From the NCBI RefSeq assembly GCF_042433895.1, contig NZ_JBHLUA010000012.1, forward strand, positions 248,001 to 312,000: DNA of 64,000 nucleotides, read 5' to 3'. How positions within the stretch are numbered: position 1 is the first letter of the stretch; each line of letters opens with the position of its first letter. Below are positions 50,878 to 59,499 of the stretch, in pieces. Source of the stretch: Mesonia maritima. Lineage in GTDB: Bacteria > Bacteroidota > Bacteroidia > Flavobacteriales > Flavobacteriaceae. The translations under genes were made by a program, and so were the position numbers. The notes under the pieces are model-generated. The model was not told the origin of the DNA. It did no database searches and worked only from the letters and a program-made list of their open reading frames with translations.

Positions 50878-52262
50878 CAATTATTGGTTCCGGTCCGGGT
50901 GGCTATGTGTGTGCCATACGTGCTGCACAACTGGGCTTTAAAGTGGCCATAATCGAAAGGTACAGCACCCTTGGCGGCACTTGCCTTAACGTGGGTTGCA
51001 TCCCTTCAAAAGCCTGGCTGGAAGCCTCGGAACATTACCACAAGCTCAAACACCAATTCGAGGATTTCGGTATTGATGTCAAGGAAGCGAATGTGGATAT
51101 TATAAAAATGAACCAAAGGGTTCAGGACGTCGTGGGGGAAATCATCAACGGGGTAGCCTACCTGATGAAAAAGAACAAGGTTACCGTTTATGAAGGCCAC
51201 GGAAGCATCAAGGACAAAAACACCATTGAAATTAAGGGCGAGGACAAAACACAAACCATAGAAACCGATAAGATGGTCATCGCCACCGGTTCAAAACCTG
51301 CATCCTTGCCAAACATAGAAATAGATAAGAAAAGGATTATTTCCTCTACGGAAGCCCTTGCCCTTAAAGAAATCCCCAAACACTTGATGGTCGTTGGAGG
51401 TGGTGTCATTGGGGTCGAGATAGGTTCGGTTTTCGCCAGGTTGGGTTCAAAGGTTTCCATCGTAGAGTATTTTGATGGGCTTATTTATTCAATGGACAAA
51501 TCCGTAGGGCACCAATTGTACAGGTCCCTAAGAAAACAAGATATCGAGTTCTATCTGGAACACAAGGTCACAAAGGCTGTGGCAGCAGAAGATAAGGTAA
51601 CCCTTACGGCACAGAACAGGAAAGACGACAAGGAAATGCAGTTGGAAGGAGACTATTGCCTGATGGCCATCGGAAGAAAACCTTTTACATCAGGCTTGGG
51701 CCTTGAAAACCTGAGAGTGGAAACCAACGAAAAAGGACAAATAAAAGTTGATGATAACCTGGAGACCAATGTAAAAGGGGTCTATGCCATTGGAGATGTA
51801 GTCCGAGGGGCGATGCTCGCCCATAAGGCCAGTGAAGAAGGTGTTTTTGTGGCCGAACGCATTGCAGGACAAAAGCCGCATATCAATTATTCCCTCATAC
51901 CAAACATTGTCTATACACAGCCCGAAGTAGCCGGTGTGGGACTTACCGAAGAGGAACTTAAAGAAGCAGGAAGAGCAATAAAAACGGGCTCGTTTCCCTT
52001 TAAGGCCAATGCACGGGCCAAGATAAGTATGGACACCGATGGCTTTATAAAAGTGATTGCAGACAAGGAAACCGATGAGATTTTGGGCGTTCATATGATA
52101 GGTCCGCGCATAGCCGATAGTTATACGGAAGCTGTCGTGGCGATGGAATTCAGGGCAGCGGCAGAAGATATTGCACGGATGTCCCACGGACACCCCACAT
52201 TTTCAGAAACCTTTAAGGAAGCCTGCTTGGCCGCTACCGAAGACAGGGCGTTGCATATATAG
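50859..52262 (+). CDS. lpdA: Dihydrolipoyl dehydrogenase
   Basis: A 467-aa FAD-dependent pyridine nucleotide-disulfide oxidoreductase. It has an N-terminal FAD site (IIGSGPGGYVCAIRA), redox disulfide C42/C47 (GGTCLNVGC), NAD site (VVGGGVIGVEIGS), and the C-terminal catalytic His-Glu region (SHGHPTFSETFKEACL). The HPxxSE end and the lack of an N-terminal HMA or C-terminal vicinal Cys separate it from mercuric reductase. No lipoate-bearing E2 gene is nearby, so it is an orphan E3 within metal cargo, possibly for thiol redox balance. Confidence 0.93.
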   Translation: MDKYDLTIIGSGPGGYVCAIRAAQLGFKVAIIERYSTLGGTCLNVGCIPSKAWLEASEHYHKLKHQFEDFGIDVKEANVDIIKMNQRVQDVVGEIINGVAYLMKKNKVTVYEGHGSIKDKNTIEIKGEDKTQTIETDKMVIATGSKPASLPNIEIDKKRIISSTEALALKEIPKHLMVVGGGVIGVEIGSVFARLGSKVSIVEYFDGLIYSMDKSVGHQLYRSLRKQDIEFYLEHKVTKAVAAEDKVTLTAQNRKDDKEMQLEGDYCLMAIGRKPFTSGLGLENLRVETNEKGQIKVDDNLETNVKGVYAIGDVVRGAMLAHKASEEGVFVAERIAGQKPHINYSLIPNIVYTQPEVAGVGLTEEELKEAGRAIKTGSFPFKANARAKISMDTDGFIKVIADKETDEILGVHMIGPRIADSYTEAVVAMEFRAAAEDIARMSHGHPTFSETFKEACLAATEDRALHI

Positions 52263-52301
52263 ATTTTTAAAAATGGAATTGGCAAATAAAACACAGTAAT
52301 T

Positions 52302-53690
52302 ATGTATCAATCCGCAAAAAGCCAGTCTACACTGGCTTATATCAGGGAAACGGCTAAAAAATTTCTCGATAGGGAAACGGCAGGGGGAATCTTATTGATT
52401 ATTGCCACTATCGTCGCACTTATTTTGGGAAACTCCGAATGGTCAGGTATGTATCATCATTACCTAAAAGATGAGATCCTTATTGAGTTATCAGAACATT
52501 TTAGTTTTGGGCTAACTATTGAAGAATGGATAAACGACGGCCTGATGGCCATTTTCTTTCTAGTGGCCGGACTTGAGTTAAAAAGAGAAATCCTGGTAGG
52601 AGAATTGTCTTCCTTTAAAAAAGCATCATCCCCATTGCTGGCAGCATTAGGTGGTATGATAGTCCCTGCACTGATATTTGCGAGTTTGAATTCAGGAACA
52701 GATTATATAAAGGGTTGGGGCGTACCTATGGCCACAGATATAGCTTATTCTCTTGGGATCATTGGACTATTGGGAAAAAAAATCCCTTCACAACTAAAAA
52801 TTTTTTTGGTAGCATTGGCGATAGCAGATGATTTAGGTGCCATTCTCGTGATAGCTCTTTTCTATAGCAATGAAATAAGCTGGTTTTTTCTGAGTGGTGG
52901 CCTGGGGATATTTATTTTACTACTGGTCTTAAACAAAGTAGGGATAAAAAACCTTTTATGGTATATTATTGGTGGAATTCTTTTATGGTACTTTTTCCTT
53001 AATTCAGGAGTCCATCCTACCATAGCAGGGGTGCTCTTTGCTATTACTATTCCTGTGAAACCTAAACTGGATAGTAAATACCTTAAGGAAAGGACTACCC
53101 ATAACCTGGCTCAAATGGAGGAAACAAATTTCAAAACCAAAAATCCTCTTCAAGATATGAAACAGCGTAAAATTCTAAAAGCGATTAAAATTGACACGGA
53201 AAATTCAAGGCCACCTTTACTAAAATTAGAAAATGCCCTTATCGATTTCAATGCCTTTTTTATCATTCCAATTTTTGCGATTGCCAACGCAGGAGTGAAA
53301 TTAGATGTGAGTTTTTTCGAGGTGGTTTCCAGCTCTCTCGGATTAGGTATAATCATAGGTCTTGCTGTAGGAAAAGTAGCCGGGATTAGTCTTTTTACCT
53401 GGCTTGGACAGAAGGCAGGTGTTTCGGCCATTCATAGTTCTTTAAAATGGAAACATATCATTGGTGTTGGAATGATTGCGGGAATTGGTTTTACCATGTC
53501 CCTATTCATAACCAACCTGGCTTTTTCTAGCCCAGATATGGTAAAGGTTTCAAAAATAAGCATTTTGATCGCTTCCTTTATTGCCGGCTTAATTGGTGTA
53601 CTTATTTTATTGTTAACCTCACAAACAAAAGAAAATAATAAAAATGCCAAAATTCTGGAAAAGACTGGTAAAGGAGGAAATATGAGTTGA
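52302..53690 (+). CDS. nhaA: Na+/H+ antiporter NhaA
   Basis: A 462-aa inner-membrane antiporter with about twelve helices. The transport site is visible in MATDIAYSLGIIG and VALAIADDLGAILVIA, where the two adjacent aspartates bind Na+. Other family features are FLVAGLELKREILVGELS and PTIAGVLFAITIPVKPKL. A long cytoplasmic loop (~255-305) is normal for this family. It starts 39 bp after lpdA on the same strand and probably serves pH and Na+ balance when metal/proton antiporters are active. Confidence 0.95.
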   Translation: MYQSAKSQSTLAYIRETAKKFLDRETAGGILLIIATIVALILGNSEWSGMYHHYLKDEILIELSEHFSFGLTIEEWINDGLMAIFFLVAGLELKREILVGELSSFKKASSPLLAALGGMIVPALIFASLNSGTDYIKGWGVPMATDIAYSLGIIGLLGKKIPSQLKIFLVALAIADDLGAILVIALFYSNEISWFFLSGGLGIFILLLVLNKVGIKNLLWYIIGGILLWYFFLNSGVHPTIAGVLFAITIPVKPKLDSKYLKERTTHNLAQMEETNFKTKNPLQDMKQRKILKAIKIDTENSRPPLLKLENALIDFNAFFIIPIFAIANAGVKLDVSFFEVVSSSLGLGIIIGLAVGKVAGISLFTWLGQKAGVSAIHSSLKWKHIIGVGMIAGIGFTMSLFITNLAFSSPDMVKVSKISILIASFIAGLIGVLILLLTSQTKENNKNAKILEKTGKGGNMS

Positions 53691-53768
53691 TCAATAATTT
53701 TTTTTGACACCCACCGGGATGGTCATTGATGAATTACATCTACCTTAAAAAGAAATATAAATGAACAG

Positions 53769-54560
53769 ATGAAAAAAAGTACTTTTATAATAAGTAAAAT
53801 GGACTGTCCCTCGGAAGAGCAGATGATACGGATGAAACTGGAGTCAAACCCTCAAATAAAATATCTGGACTTTGACATTCCGAATAGGAAATTAGATGTG
53901 TACCATCAGGGGAATGCCCAAGAAATAAACGTGGAATTGGGTGCATTAAAGCTGGGGGAAAAACTTTTGGGAACAGAAAAGGCGGAAACGCCTATTGCCG
54001 AAGACGAGACCAAACAAAAGAAGATACTCTGGTGGGTTTTGTACATCAATTTTGGTTTTTTTGTTATCGAAATGACCACGGGTTGGATTTCTTCCTCGAT
54101 GGGTCTTATTGCCGATTCACTGGATATGCTGGCCGATTCCATTGTATATGCATTGAGCCTTTTTGCCGTAGGCGGCGCTATTTCCCGAAAAAAGAAAGTG
54201 GCGAAATTCAGCGGCTATTTTCAGATGGCGTTGGCCCTTCTGGGATTTTCGGAAGTCGTGAGAAGGTTTTTGAGCAGTAGCGAAACCCCTTTGTTCCAAT
54301 GGATGATCATCGTTTCCATTTTCGCCCTTATCGGCAACCTCGTTTCCCTATGGCTCATAAACAAGGCCAAAAGCAAGGAAGCGCATATGCAGGCAAGTGC
54401 CATCTTTACCTCAAACGACATTATTGTGAACGGCGGGGTAATACTGGCAGGGGTGCTGGTTTATTTTTTAGACAGTAAATGGCCCGATTTGGTCATTGGC
54501 GGTATTGTGTTTGCCTTTGTGATGCGGGGGGGCATTAGAATTTTAAAATTGTCGAAATAA
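53769..54560 (+). CDS. CDF family cation transporter with a degenerate HMA N-terminus
   Basis: A 263-aa protein. Residues 1-75 resemble an HMA fold (FIISKMDCPSEEQMIRMKLE) but keep only one of the two CxxC cysteines (MDCPSE). Residues ~88-263 have six helices and the CDF signature (GLIADSLDMLADSIVYALSL). It has no long C-terminal cytoplasmic domain, so metal sensing could lie in the N-terminal part. Zn2+, Cd2+ or Pb2+ export is likely. It lies directly before lspA, an arrangement reported for lead/cadmium modules. Confidence 0.82.
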   Translation: MKKSTFIISKMDCPSEEQMIRMKLESNPQIKYLDFDIPNRKLDVYHQGNAQEINVELGALKLGEKLLGTEKAETPIAEDETKQKKILWWVLYINFGFFVIEMTTGWISSSMGLIADSLDMLADSIVYALSLFAVGGAISRKKKVAKFSGYFQMALALLGFSEVVRRFLSSSETPLFQWMIIVSIFALIGNLVSLWLINKAKSKEAHMQASAIFTSNDIIVNGGVILAGVLVYFLDSKWPDLVIGGIVFAFVMRGGIRILKLSK

Positions 54561-54603
54561 TTTGAATGTACAACATCAAAAAGTATCGAATGGCAACAAA
54601 CTA

Positions 54604-55233
54604 ATGATGAAGAAAAGAACTATAATCCTGCTGATTTTACTATTGTTGGCCATAGACCAGACAATAAAAATATATGTGAAGACTAATTTTTATTATGGAG
54701 AGGAATATTATGTGTTTGGCCAGGATTGGTTTCGGTTACATTTTTTGGAAAACTCCGGGATGGCCTGGGGATTCAAGTTTGGCGATGGTTATCTGGCCAA
54801 AGTTGTTTTAATTTTATTCCGGTTGGCAGCAATCATATGGGGAACCTTTTATATCAATAAGATGATTAAGAAGGGATATGCCAAGTTTTTTTTAATCAGT
54901 GCAGCATTTATATACGCAGGTGCGCTGGGCAATTTGATTGATGGAGCTTTCTACGGGATGATTTTTGAAAAAAGTGACCCGGCACTTCAAAATATTGCGG
55001 AAATATTCCCGTCGGGCGGTGGTTATTCGGGATTTTTAAACGGTAATGTGGTCGATATGTGGTTCTTTCCGATTATAGACACCAGGCTTCCGGAATGGTT
55101 GCCATTTTGGGGCGGGGAACATTTTACGTTTTTCGACCCTGTATTCAATACAGCGGATGTTTGGATCAGTACGGGAGTTCTTTTACTCTTGATTTTTCAT
55201 AAAAAATATCACAAGACAAAAAAACTCGAATAG
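54604..55233 (+). CDS. lspA: Signal peptidase II (accessory copy)
   Basis: A 209-aa lipoprotein signal peptidase. I start it at the ATG at 54604 (MMKKRTIILLILLLLAIDQ); an upstream in-frame TTG at 54562 is less likely. The two catalytic aspartates lie in NVVDMWFFPI and FNTADVWIS. It has four helices, and a longer loop around 125-175 (DPALQNIAEIFPSGGGYSG) than E. coli LspA. The accessory copy beside a CDF transporter resembles the pbrC/lspA genes of lead-resistance operons. Confidence 0.9.
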   Translation: MMKKRTIILLILLLLAIDQTIKIYVKTNFYYGEEYYVFGQDWFRLHFLENSGMAWGFKFGDGYLAKVVLILFRLAAIIWGTFYINKMIKKGYAKFFLISAAFIYAGALGNLIDGAFYGMIFEKSDPALQNIAEIFPSGGGYSGFLNGNVVDMWFFPIIDTRLPEWLPFWGGEHFTFFDPVFNTADVWISTGVLLLLIFHKKYHKTKKLE

Positions 55234-55287
55234 TAAACATTTGGAATATACTAATACTAACAGAATAATTTTAAACAACGATATACA

Positions 55288-56286
55288 ATGAATGTCTGGC
55301 TTTGGGTAATAATATTGGGATTAGCGGCCTGGGCAGCACACTGGGGTGCAGATCAATTGTTGACCCCTTTAAAGTTGCTCCGTAAACAATGGGGACTTAC
55401 CGCTTCTGCAGGTGCTGCATTCCTTGCCATTGTCACGGCAAGCCCTGAAGTTGCCATTAACATTACCAGTGCGGCACGGGACGTTTCCAATATTGGCCTG
55501 GGCAATTTGTTGGGTTCCAATATTATTTCCATTCCCTTGATGGTGACCATAGCTTATTTTGCTTCAAGGAAACAGTTCAAGAACAACAAGGAACATCAAG
55601 AGCATCTTGATAAAAACGTTCTGGCATTGAACAAACGATCGGTTTCTGTGCTCTCCCTTCCCTATCTGGGCATTATCGCCCTTGTGGCCATTTTGACCTT
55701 GCCAAAGCCCTGGCGCGGGCTACAACCAATAGACGGGTGGATTATGCTGGGTGCATATATTGCATTCCTGGCCCACGCCATAGTAAAAGGCAAGGAAAAG
55801 GGCAAAAAAGTAGAATGGAACAAAAAACAGGTCTGGTTATCGATTGCCGGGGCCTTGGCCATAGCAGTTGGCGCTTTTTTCATAGTGAAGGCGACCGAAA
55901 ATATCGTTTCTGCCCTAAATATTTCTGAAATCGTGGGCGGCCTTTTTATCACGGGCTTAATGACCACCGCCCCGGAAATATTCAAGACCTGGAGCGTGGT
56001 AAAGGGAGGTGAGGTTACAGCGGGCACCACCAGTGTTATTGCAGACAATGCCGTGACGATGACGCTGGCATTTTTTCCGCTGGCGCTGGTAATCACCCCC
56101 ATTGATGACTTTGAACTGTTCTGGGTCAACCTGGCCTTTGTCGGGCTTATGCCGCTGCTTTACACACTTTTTGTGCATCAAAGCAATGAACTGCACGGTT
56201 TCGCAAAGTGGCAGATTTTTGTGTTTGACGCTGCATATATCGCTTATTTACTGGTAATGGTTTTTTTCGTGTTGAAACTTTTTTGA
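55288..56286 (+). CDS. Calcium/sodium:cation exchanger (CaCA family)
   Basis: A 332-aa membrane exchanger with about ten helices and the two inverted alpha repeats of the CaCA superfamily. The first is GAAFLAIVTASPEVAINIT, and the second is ITGLMTTAPEIFKTWS with TTSVIADNAVTMTLAF. The acidic residues in ASPE and APE are the cation ligands. Members exchange Ca2+ or other divalent ions for Na+ or H+. It is 54 bp after lspA and followed 3 bp later by a tiny helical protein gene. Confidence 0.88.
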   Translation: MNVWLWVIILGLAAWAAHWGADQLLTPLKLLRKQWGLTASAGAAFLAIVTASPEVAINITSAARDVSNIGLGNLLGSNIISIPLMVTIAYFASRKQFKNNKEHQEHLDKNVLALNKRSVSVLSLPYLGIIALVAILTLPKPWRGLQPIDGWIMLGAYIAFLAHAIVKGKEKGKKVEWNKKQVWLSIAGALAIAVGAFFIVKATENIVSALNISEIVGGLFITGLMTTAPEIFKTWSVVKGGEVTAGTTSVIADNAVTMTLAFFPLALVITPIDDFELFWVNLAFVGLMPLLYTLFVHQSNELHGFAKWQIFVFDAAYIAYLLVMVFFVLKLF

Positions 56287-56289
56287 TAG

Positions 56290-56469
56290 ATGAAAAAGGA
56301 ACTTTTTAAAGATTACTCGATGAGGCTGAACATGCTGGATGAAAACATCCGCAAATTGGCCGTAAAGTATGCTGAAAAATACTATACAATAAACCAATTT
56401 TCCAGGGAGGAAGCCCTTGAACGCAGCATTGTAAAAGCAGAGATGGAAATGAGAAACTTAAATAAATAA
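56290..56469 (+). CDS. Tiny helical protein before the APC permease (pair member 1)
   Basis: A 59-aa charged, probably all-helical protein (LDENIRKLAVKYAEKYY, then SREEALERSIVKAEMEM). The second half is similar to a protein at 57799 (SKEKAITEAIVKAEEWF). The two flank the APC permease gene. No family is recognised. It starts 3 bp after the exchanger stop and ends 3 bp before the permease start, so it is embedded in an operon. Confidence 0.65.
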   Translation: MKKELFKDYSMRLNMLDENIRKLAVKYAEKYYTINQFSREEALERSIVKAEMEMRNLNK

Positions 56470-56472
56470 TAT

Positions 56473-57789
56473 ATGGCAGAATTAAAAAAATCATTGGGTA
56501 CGCTTCGCCTAACCTTTTACGGTGTGGGTACCATTGTAGGTGCAGGGATCTACACAGTAATAGGTGCTGCGGCCGGCCAGGCCGGTTATGACTTATGGTT
56601 GAGTTTTATTTTGGCTGCGGTGGCCGCCAGTTTTTCAGCACTTTCCTACGCAGAATTATCCTCCACCTATCCCAATGCAGGTGCTGAATTCATTTTTGTA
56701 CGCAAAGCATTTCCAAAGATAGACATACCGTCCTTTCTCACAGGCTGGACGATTGCCTTTCACAGTTCTGCCACGATAGCCGCTGTATTGCTGGCCTTTT
56801 CAGGATATTTCAACACTTTTTTTAGTGTACCTTCCTTATTGATAAGTTACGGCGTTCTGATAGTGCTTTCGTTGATAAGCATTACAGGCATCAAGAAATC
56901 ATCCACCGCCAATATCATTATGGTTAGCATACAGCTGTTGGGATTGTTTATTCTCATCGCGGTCGGGCTTGCCGAAACAGGACCGCCTAAGGCAGCGTTT
57001 TTCAAGGTGGAATCCTTTTCCGGAACTTTGGCGGCAACAGCAACCTTGTTTTTTGTCTATACAGGTTTTGAACATATGGCAGCATTAGGTTCGGAAGTGA
57101 AAAACCCTGGTAAGACCATTCCGCGCGCCTTTCTATTGACAATGGTGTTTACCACCGTTATCTATCTGCTCATAGCTTTTACGGTTCTAAACATTGCCGA
57201 CCCGTCAGAACTGGCAAAAATAGATTCGCCACTGTCGCTTGCGGCATCCAATCTCAACAGTTGGTTGCCTGTTGCCTTGGCGGTCGCAGCACTTTTTGCC
57301 ACGGCAAATGCCGCCTTTAGCGGTATTATTTCCATCAGCAGGTTGCTGTTTGGAATGGCAAGCGTGGGTGAACTTCCAAAAGTAATGACCAAAACCAATG
57401 CACAGAAAGTACCCTGGGTTACTACCATTGTGGTTATGGCGGCAGTTGCAGGATTTATGTTGTTGGGGGATATTAAAATCGTAGCAGGAATGTCGTCATT
57501 GGGTGCGTTGCTTGTTTTTGTCGCCGTGAACATTGCCCTTATCGTATTGCGTTTCAAAGCACCAGATAAAGACAGGCCCTTTAAAGTTCCTTTATCTGTT
57601 GGGAAAGTGCCAATATTGCCAATTTTGGCAATACTTATTAGCCTCTCTTTGGTCATACAATTTAATTGGCAGGTTTATGCTGCTTTTGCGGGAGCCATTG
57701 TAGTGGGTATTATATTGGATTATTTTTTGGATAAAAGGGAAAAAAAAGAGATAGACCCCGAAAAAGAAAAGGAATTGTTTAACCATTAA
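56473..57789 (+). CDS. APC family amino acid/amine permease
   Basis: A 438-aa membrane permease with twelve helices. The first helix contains FYGVGTIVGAGIYTVIGAAAGQAG, the glycine-rich substrate-binding break of APC transporters. FFVYTGFEHMAALGSEVKNPGKTIPRA is the conserved mid segment. A short charged tail (DKREKKEIDPEKEKE) ends the protein. The substrate cannot be set; amino acid, polyamine or metal-linked transport are possible. Tiny helical proteins are encoded on both sides. Confidence 0.9.
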   Translation: MAELKKSLGTLRLTFYGVGTIVGAGIYTVIGAAAGQAGYDLWLSFILAAVAASFSALSYAELSSTYPNAGAEFIFVRKAFPKIDIPSFLTGWTIAFHSSATIAAVLLAFSGYFNTFFSVPSLLISYGVLIVLSLISITGIKKSSTANIIMVSIQLLGLFILIAVGLAETGPPKAAFFKVESFSGTLAATATLFFVYTGFEHMAALGSEVKNPGKTIPRAFLLTMVFTTVIYLLIAFTVLNIADPSELAKIDSPLSLAASNLNSWLPVALAVAALFATANAAFSGIISISRLLFGMASVGELPKVMTKTNAQKVPWVTTIVVMAAVAGFMLLGDIKIVAGMSSLGALLVFVAVNIALIVLRFKAPDKDRPFKVPLSVGKVPILPILAILISLSLVIQFNWQVYAAFAGAIVVGIILDYFLDKREKKEIDPEKEKELFNH

Positions 57790-57798
57790 TCGAGTATT

Positions 57799-57975
57799 AT
57801 GGACTGGATGTTTGACGATTTCAAAAATGATCTGGATTCCCTCAACCCACAGGTTAAGAAAAAAGCCCTGGAAATTGCCAAGAAATTAGTTGAGGAGAAA
57901 AATTATTCAAAGGAAAAAGCTATTACAGAGGCTATTGTGAAGGCTGAAGAATGGTTTTACGATTTAGGAGGTTAA
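57799..57975 (+). CDS. Tiny helical protein after the APC permease (pair member 2)
   Basis: A 58-aa protein (FKNDLDSLNPQVKKKALEIA, SKEKAITEAIVKAEEWF), related to the one at 56290. It starts 9 bp after the permease stop and ends 22 bp before the third SpoIIAA-like gene. It is highly charged and helical, with no signal. The function is unknown. Confidence 0.65.
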   Translation: MDWMFDDFKNDLDSLNPQVKKKALEIAKKLVEEKNYSKEKAITEAIVKAEEWFYDLGG

Positions 57976-57997
57976 TAATTAATTTAAACTATATAAA

Positions 57998-58354
57998 ATG
58001 TTACAAATAATCGAGTTACAAGGAAAAAATATTGTTGCCACAAAAGCTTCGGGTAAGTTGGATAAAAAAGATATAGAAAAAATCCATCCACTTATCCACG
58101 CCATATTGGACAAGGGAATGAAGGTTCGTTGGTATTTTGAGATGGAGGAATTTACAGGTTGGGATTTTCCTGGATTATGGGAAGACCTGAAAATGGATAC
58201 AGCCCACGCAAAAGATTATGAAAAAATTGCGATGGTTGGGAATAAAAAATGGCAGGATTGGATAACCCAATTTATGAAACCATTTACGAATGCAGAAATA
58301 AAATATTTCGATCTGGAAGAAAAAGAAATTGCCAAAGAGTGGATTAAAAAATGA
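57998..58354 (+). CDS. SpoIIAA-like (STAS-type) protein (3)
   Basis: A 118-aa paralogue of 41440 and 44153: ATKASGKLDKKDIEKIHPLI, VRWYFEMEEFTGWDFPGLW and QFMKPFTNAEIKYFDLEE. It is closest to the first copy (shared VRWYFEM and QFMKPF). It lies between a tiny helical protein and a universal stress protein gene, which supports a stress-linked function for the family. Confidence 0.83.
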   Translation: MLQIIELQGKNIVATKASGKLDKKDIEKIHPLIHAILDKGMKVRWYFEMEEFTGWDFPGLWEDLKMDTAHAKDYEKIAMVGNKKWQDWITQFMKPFTNAEIKYFDLEEKEIAKEWIKK

Positions 58355-58409
58355 CTTTTTATTAAAATGAATACTTAAAAACTGAATATGTAATTTAAAT
58401 TAGAAAACC

Positions 58410-59228
58410 ATGAAAATATTAGTTCCTATCGATTTTAGTCAAAGTTCAAAAACTGGAGTGGAGTATGCTACAAAAGTGGCCGAATCTTTAAATTCAGAAA
58501 TCATTTTTGTACATGCCTATTCTCAAGGCTATCAATATGCCGGATATGGCGCTATAGCCTATCCGGTATCCGACAATTTTGGTTCTTACCAGGAATTATA
58601 CAAAGAGAAAATGCTTGAATTCCTCGAAAATTTTCCACGTCTTGCCACAATAAATTACAAAAGTATTATAGCCTCTGGAATAACTTCTGATATAATTTTA
58701 CAATTAGCAATAGAAGAAAAAGTAAATCTAATAATTATGGGCACAGAAGGAGCAGGTACTGTAGAAGGTTACGTTGCAGGAACCACCAGTGAGAAAATAA
58801 GTAAGGATGTTTCCTGCCCTGTACTGGTTGTGTCTGAACATTTAGAAACCTTTAGTATAAAAAGAATTTGTTTGGCCTTGGATTCAGATAATCTCAGACC
58901 TGATAGTAAATTAAATGTTCTTATTGATCTTTTAAGGGCATTTAATGCCAGCCTTTTTATTTTCCATTTTTCAGAGAGTGATGAAGATATTAATGAGCAG
59001 GAAATCAGGGATCATTATGTGGAGAATTTTAATCTGAAAGATATTTCTGTTCACCTTTTTTCCGAAGGGAAAGCTGAAGAGAATATTACCAATTTTCTAA
59101 ATGAAAACGCTATTGATATTTTGGCTCTATTATACAGGGAACATAATTTTATAGAACAACTTACTGAACTTGGTTTGAGAAGAAAAATGATTTTCAAATC
59201 AGAAGTGCCTGTACTAATTTTAAAATAA
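58410..59228 (+). CDS. Universal stress protein, tandem UspA domains
   Basis: A 272-aa cytoplasmic protein with two Usp-type halves. The first (KILVPIDFSQSSKTGVEYAT; LIIMGTEGAGTVEGYVAGTTSEKISKDVSCPVLVV) keeps an ATP-loop-like G-x2-G-x9-G(S/T) pattern. The second (about 145-272) is more divergent (KRICLALDSDNLRPDS). Such proteins accompany metal and energy stress. It is 55 bp after the third SpoIIAA-like gene. Confidence 0.88.
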   Translation: MKILVPIDFSQSSKTGVEYATKVAESLNSEIIFVHAYSQGYQYAGYGAIAYPVSDNFGSYQELYKEKMLEFLENFPRLATINYKSIIASGITSDIILQLAIEEKVNLIIMGTEGAGTVEGYVAGTTSEKISKDVSCPVLVVSEHLETFSIKRICLALDSDNLRPDSKLNVLIDLLRAFNASLFIFHFSESDEDINEQEIRDHYVENFNLKDISVHLFSEGKAEENITNFLNENAIDILALLYREHNFIEQLTELGLRRKMIFKSEVPVLILK

Positions 59229-59370
59229 GTATAGAGTTCAAATTAATGATTTGCACTATTTGTTCCTTGAAATTTTATTTTCTACAAAAATAAATTTCTG
59301 AAAGGACATTTCTTTAGAAAAGCAAAGAAACTTTTTGCACCAATACGCCCTGCCATTCGCAGTTGAAAGC

Positions 59371-59490
59371 GGTATTATACTTAGGAGTCCATGGATGTCA
59401 ATAAGGCAGGAAGCCGTCTTTGCCGATGTCGGCGTAGCCTTTTTGGCCATCCTCAACGCGATACGTTTACAGAAAATGAATTGGAAATAG
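59371..59490 (+). pseudogene. C-terminal remnant of a heavy-metal P-type ATPase
   Basis: A startless frame of 39 codons reads SIRQEAVFADVGVAFLAILNAIRLQKM before a stop, the characteristic last helix of Cd/Zn-type P-type ATPases (VFADVG...LAxLNxxRL). The remainder of the ATPase is gone. It stands 9 bp before the small basic membrane protein gene, suggesting that these two were once a pair. Confidence 0.7.
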
Positions 59491-59499
59491 TAAAACAAG

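Noticed and set aside
50859..52262. Mercuric reductase
   Set aside because: No N-terminal HMA domain and no C-terminal vicinal cysteine pair; the motifs fit dihydrolipoyl dehydrogenase, and no mer genes are nearby.
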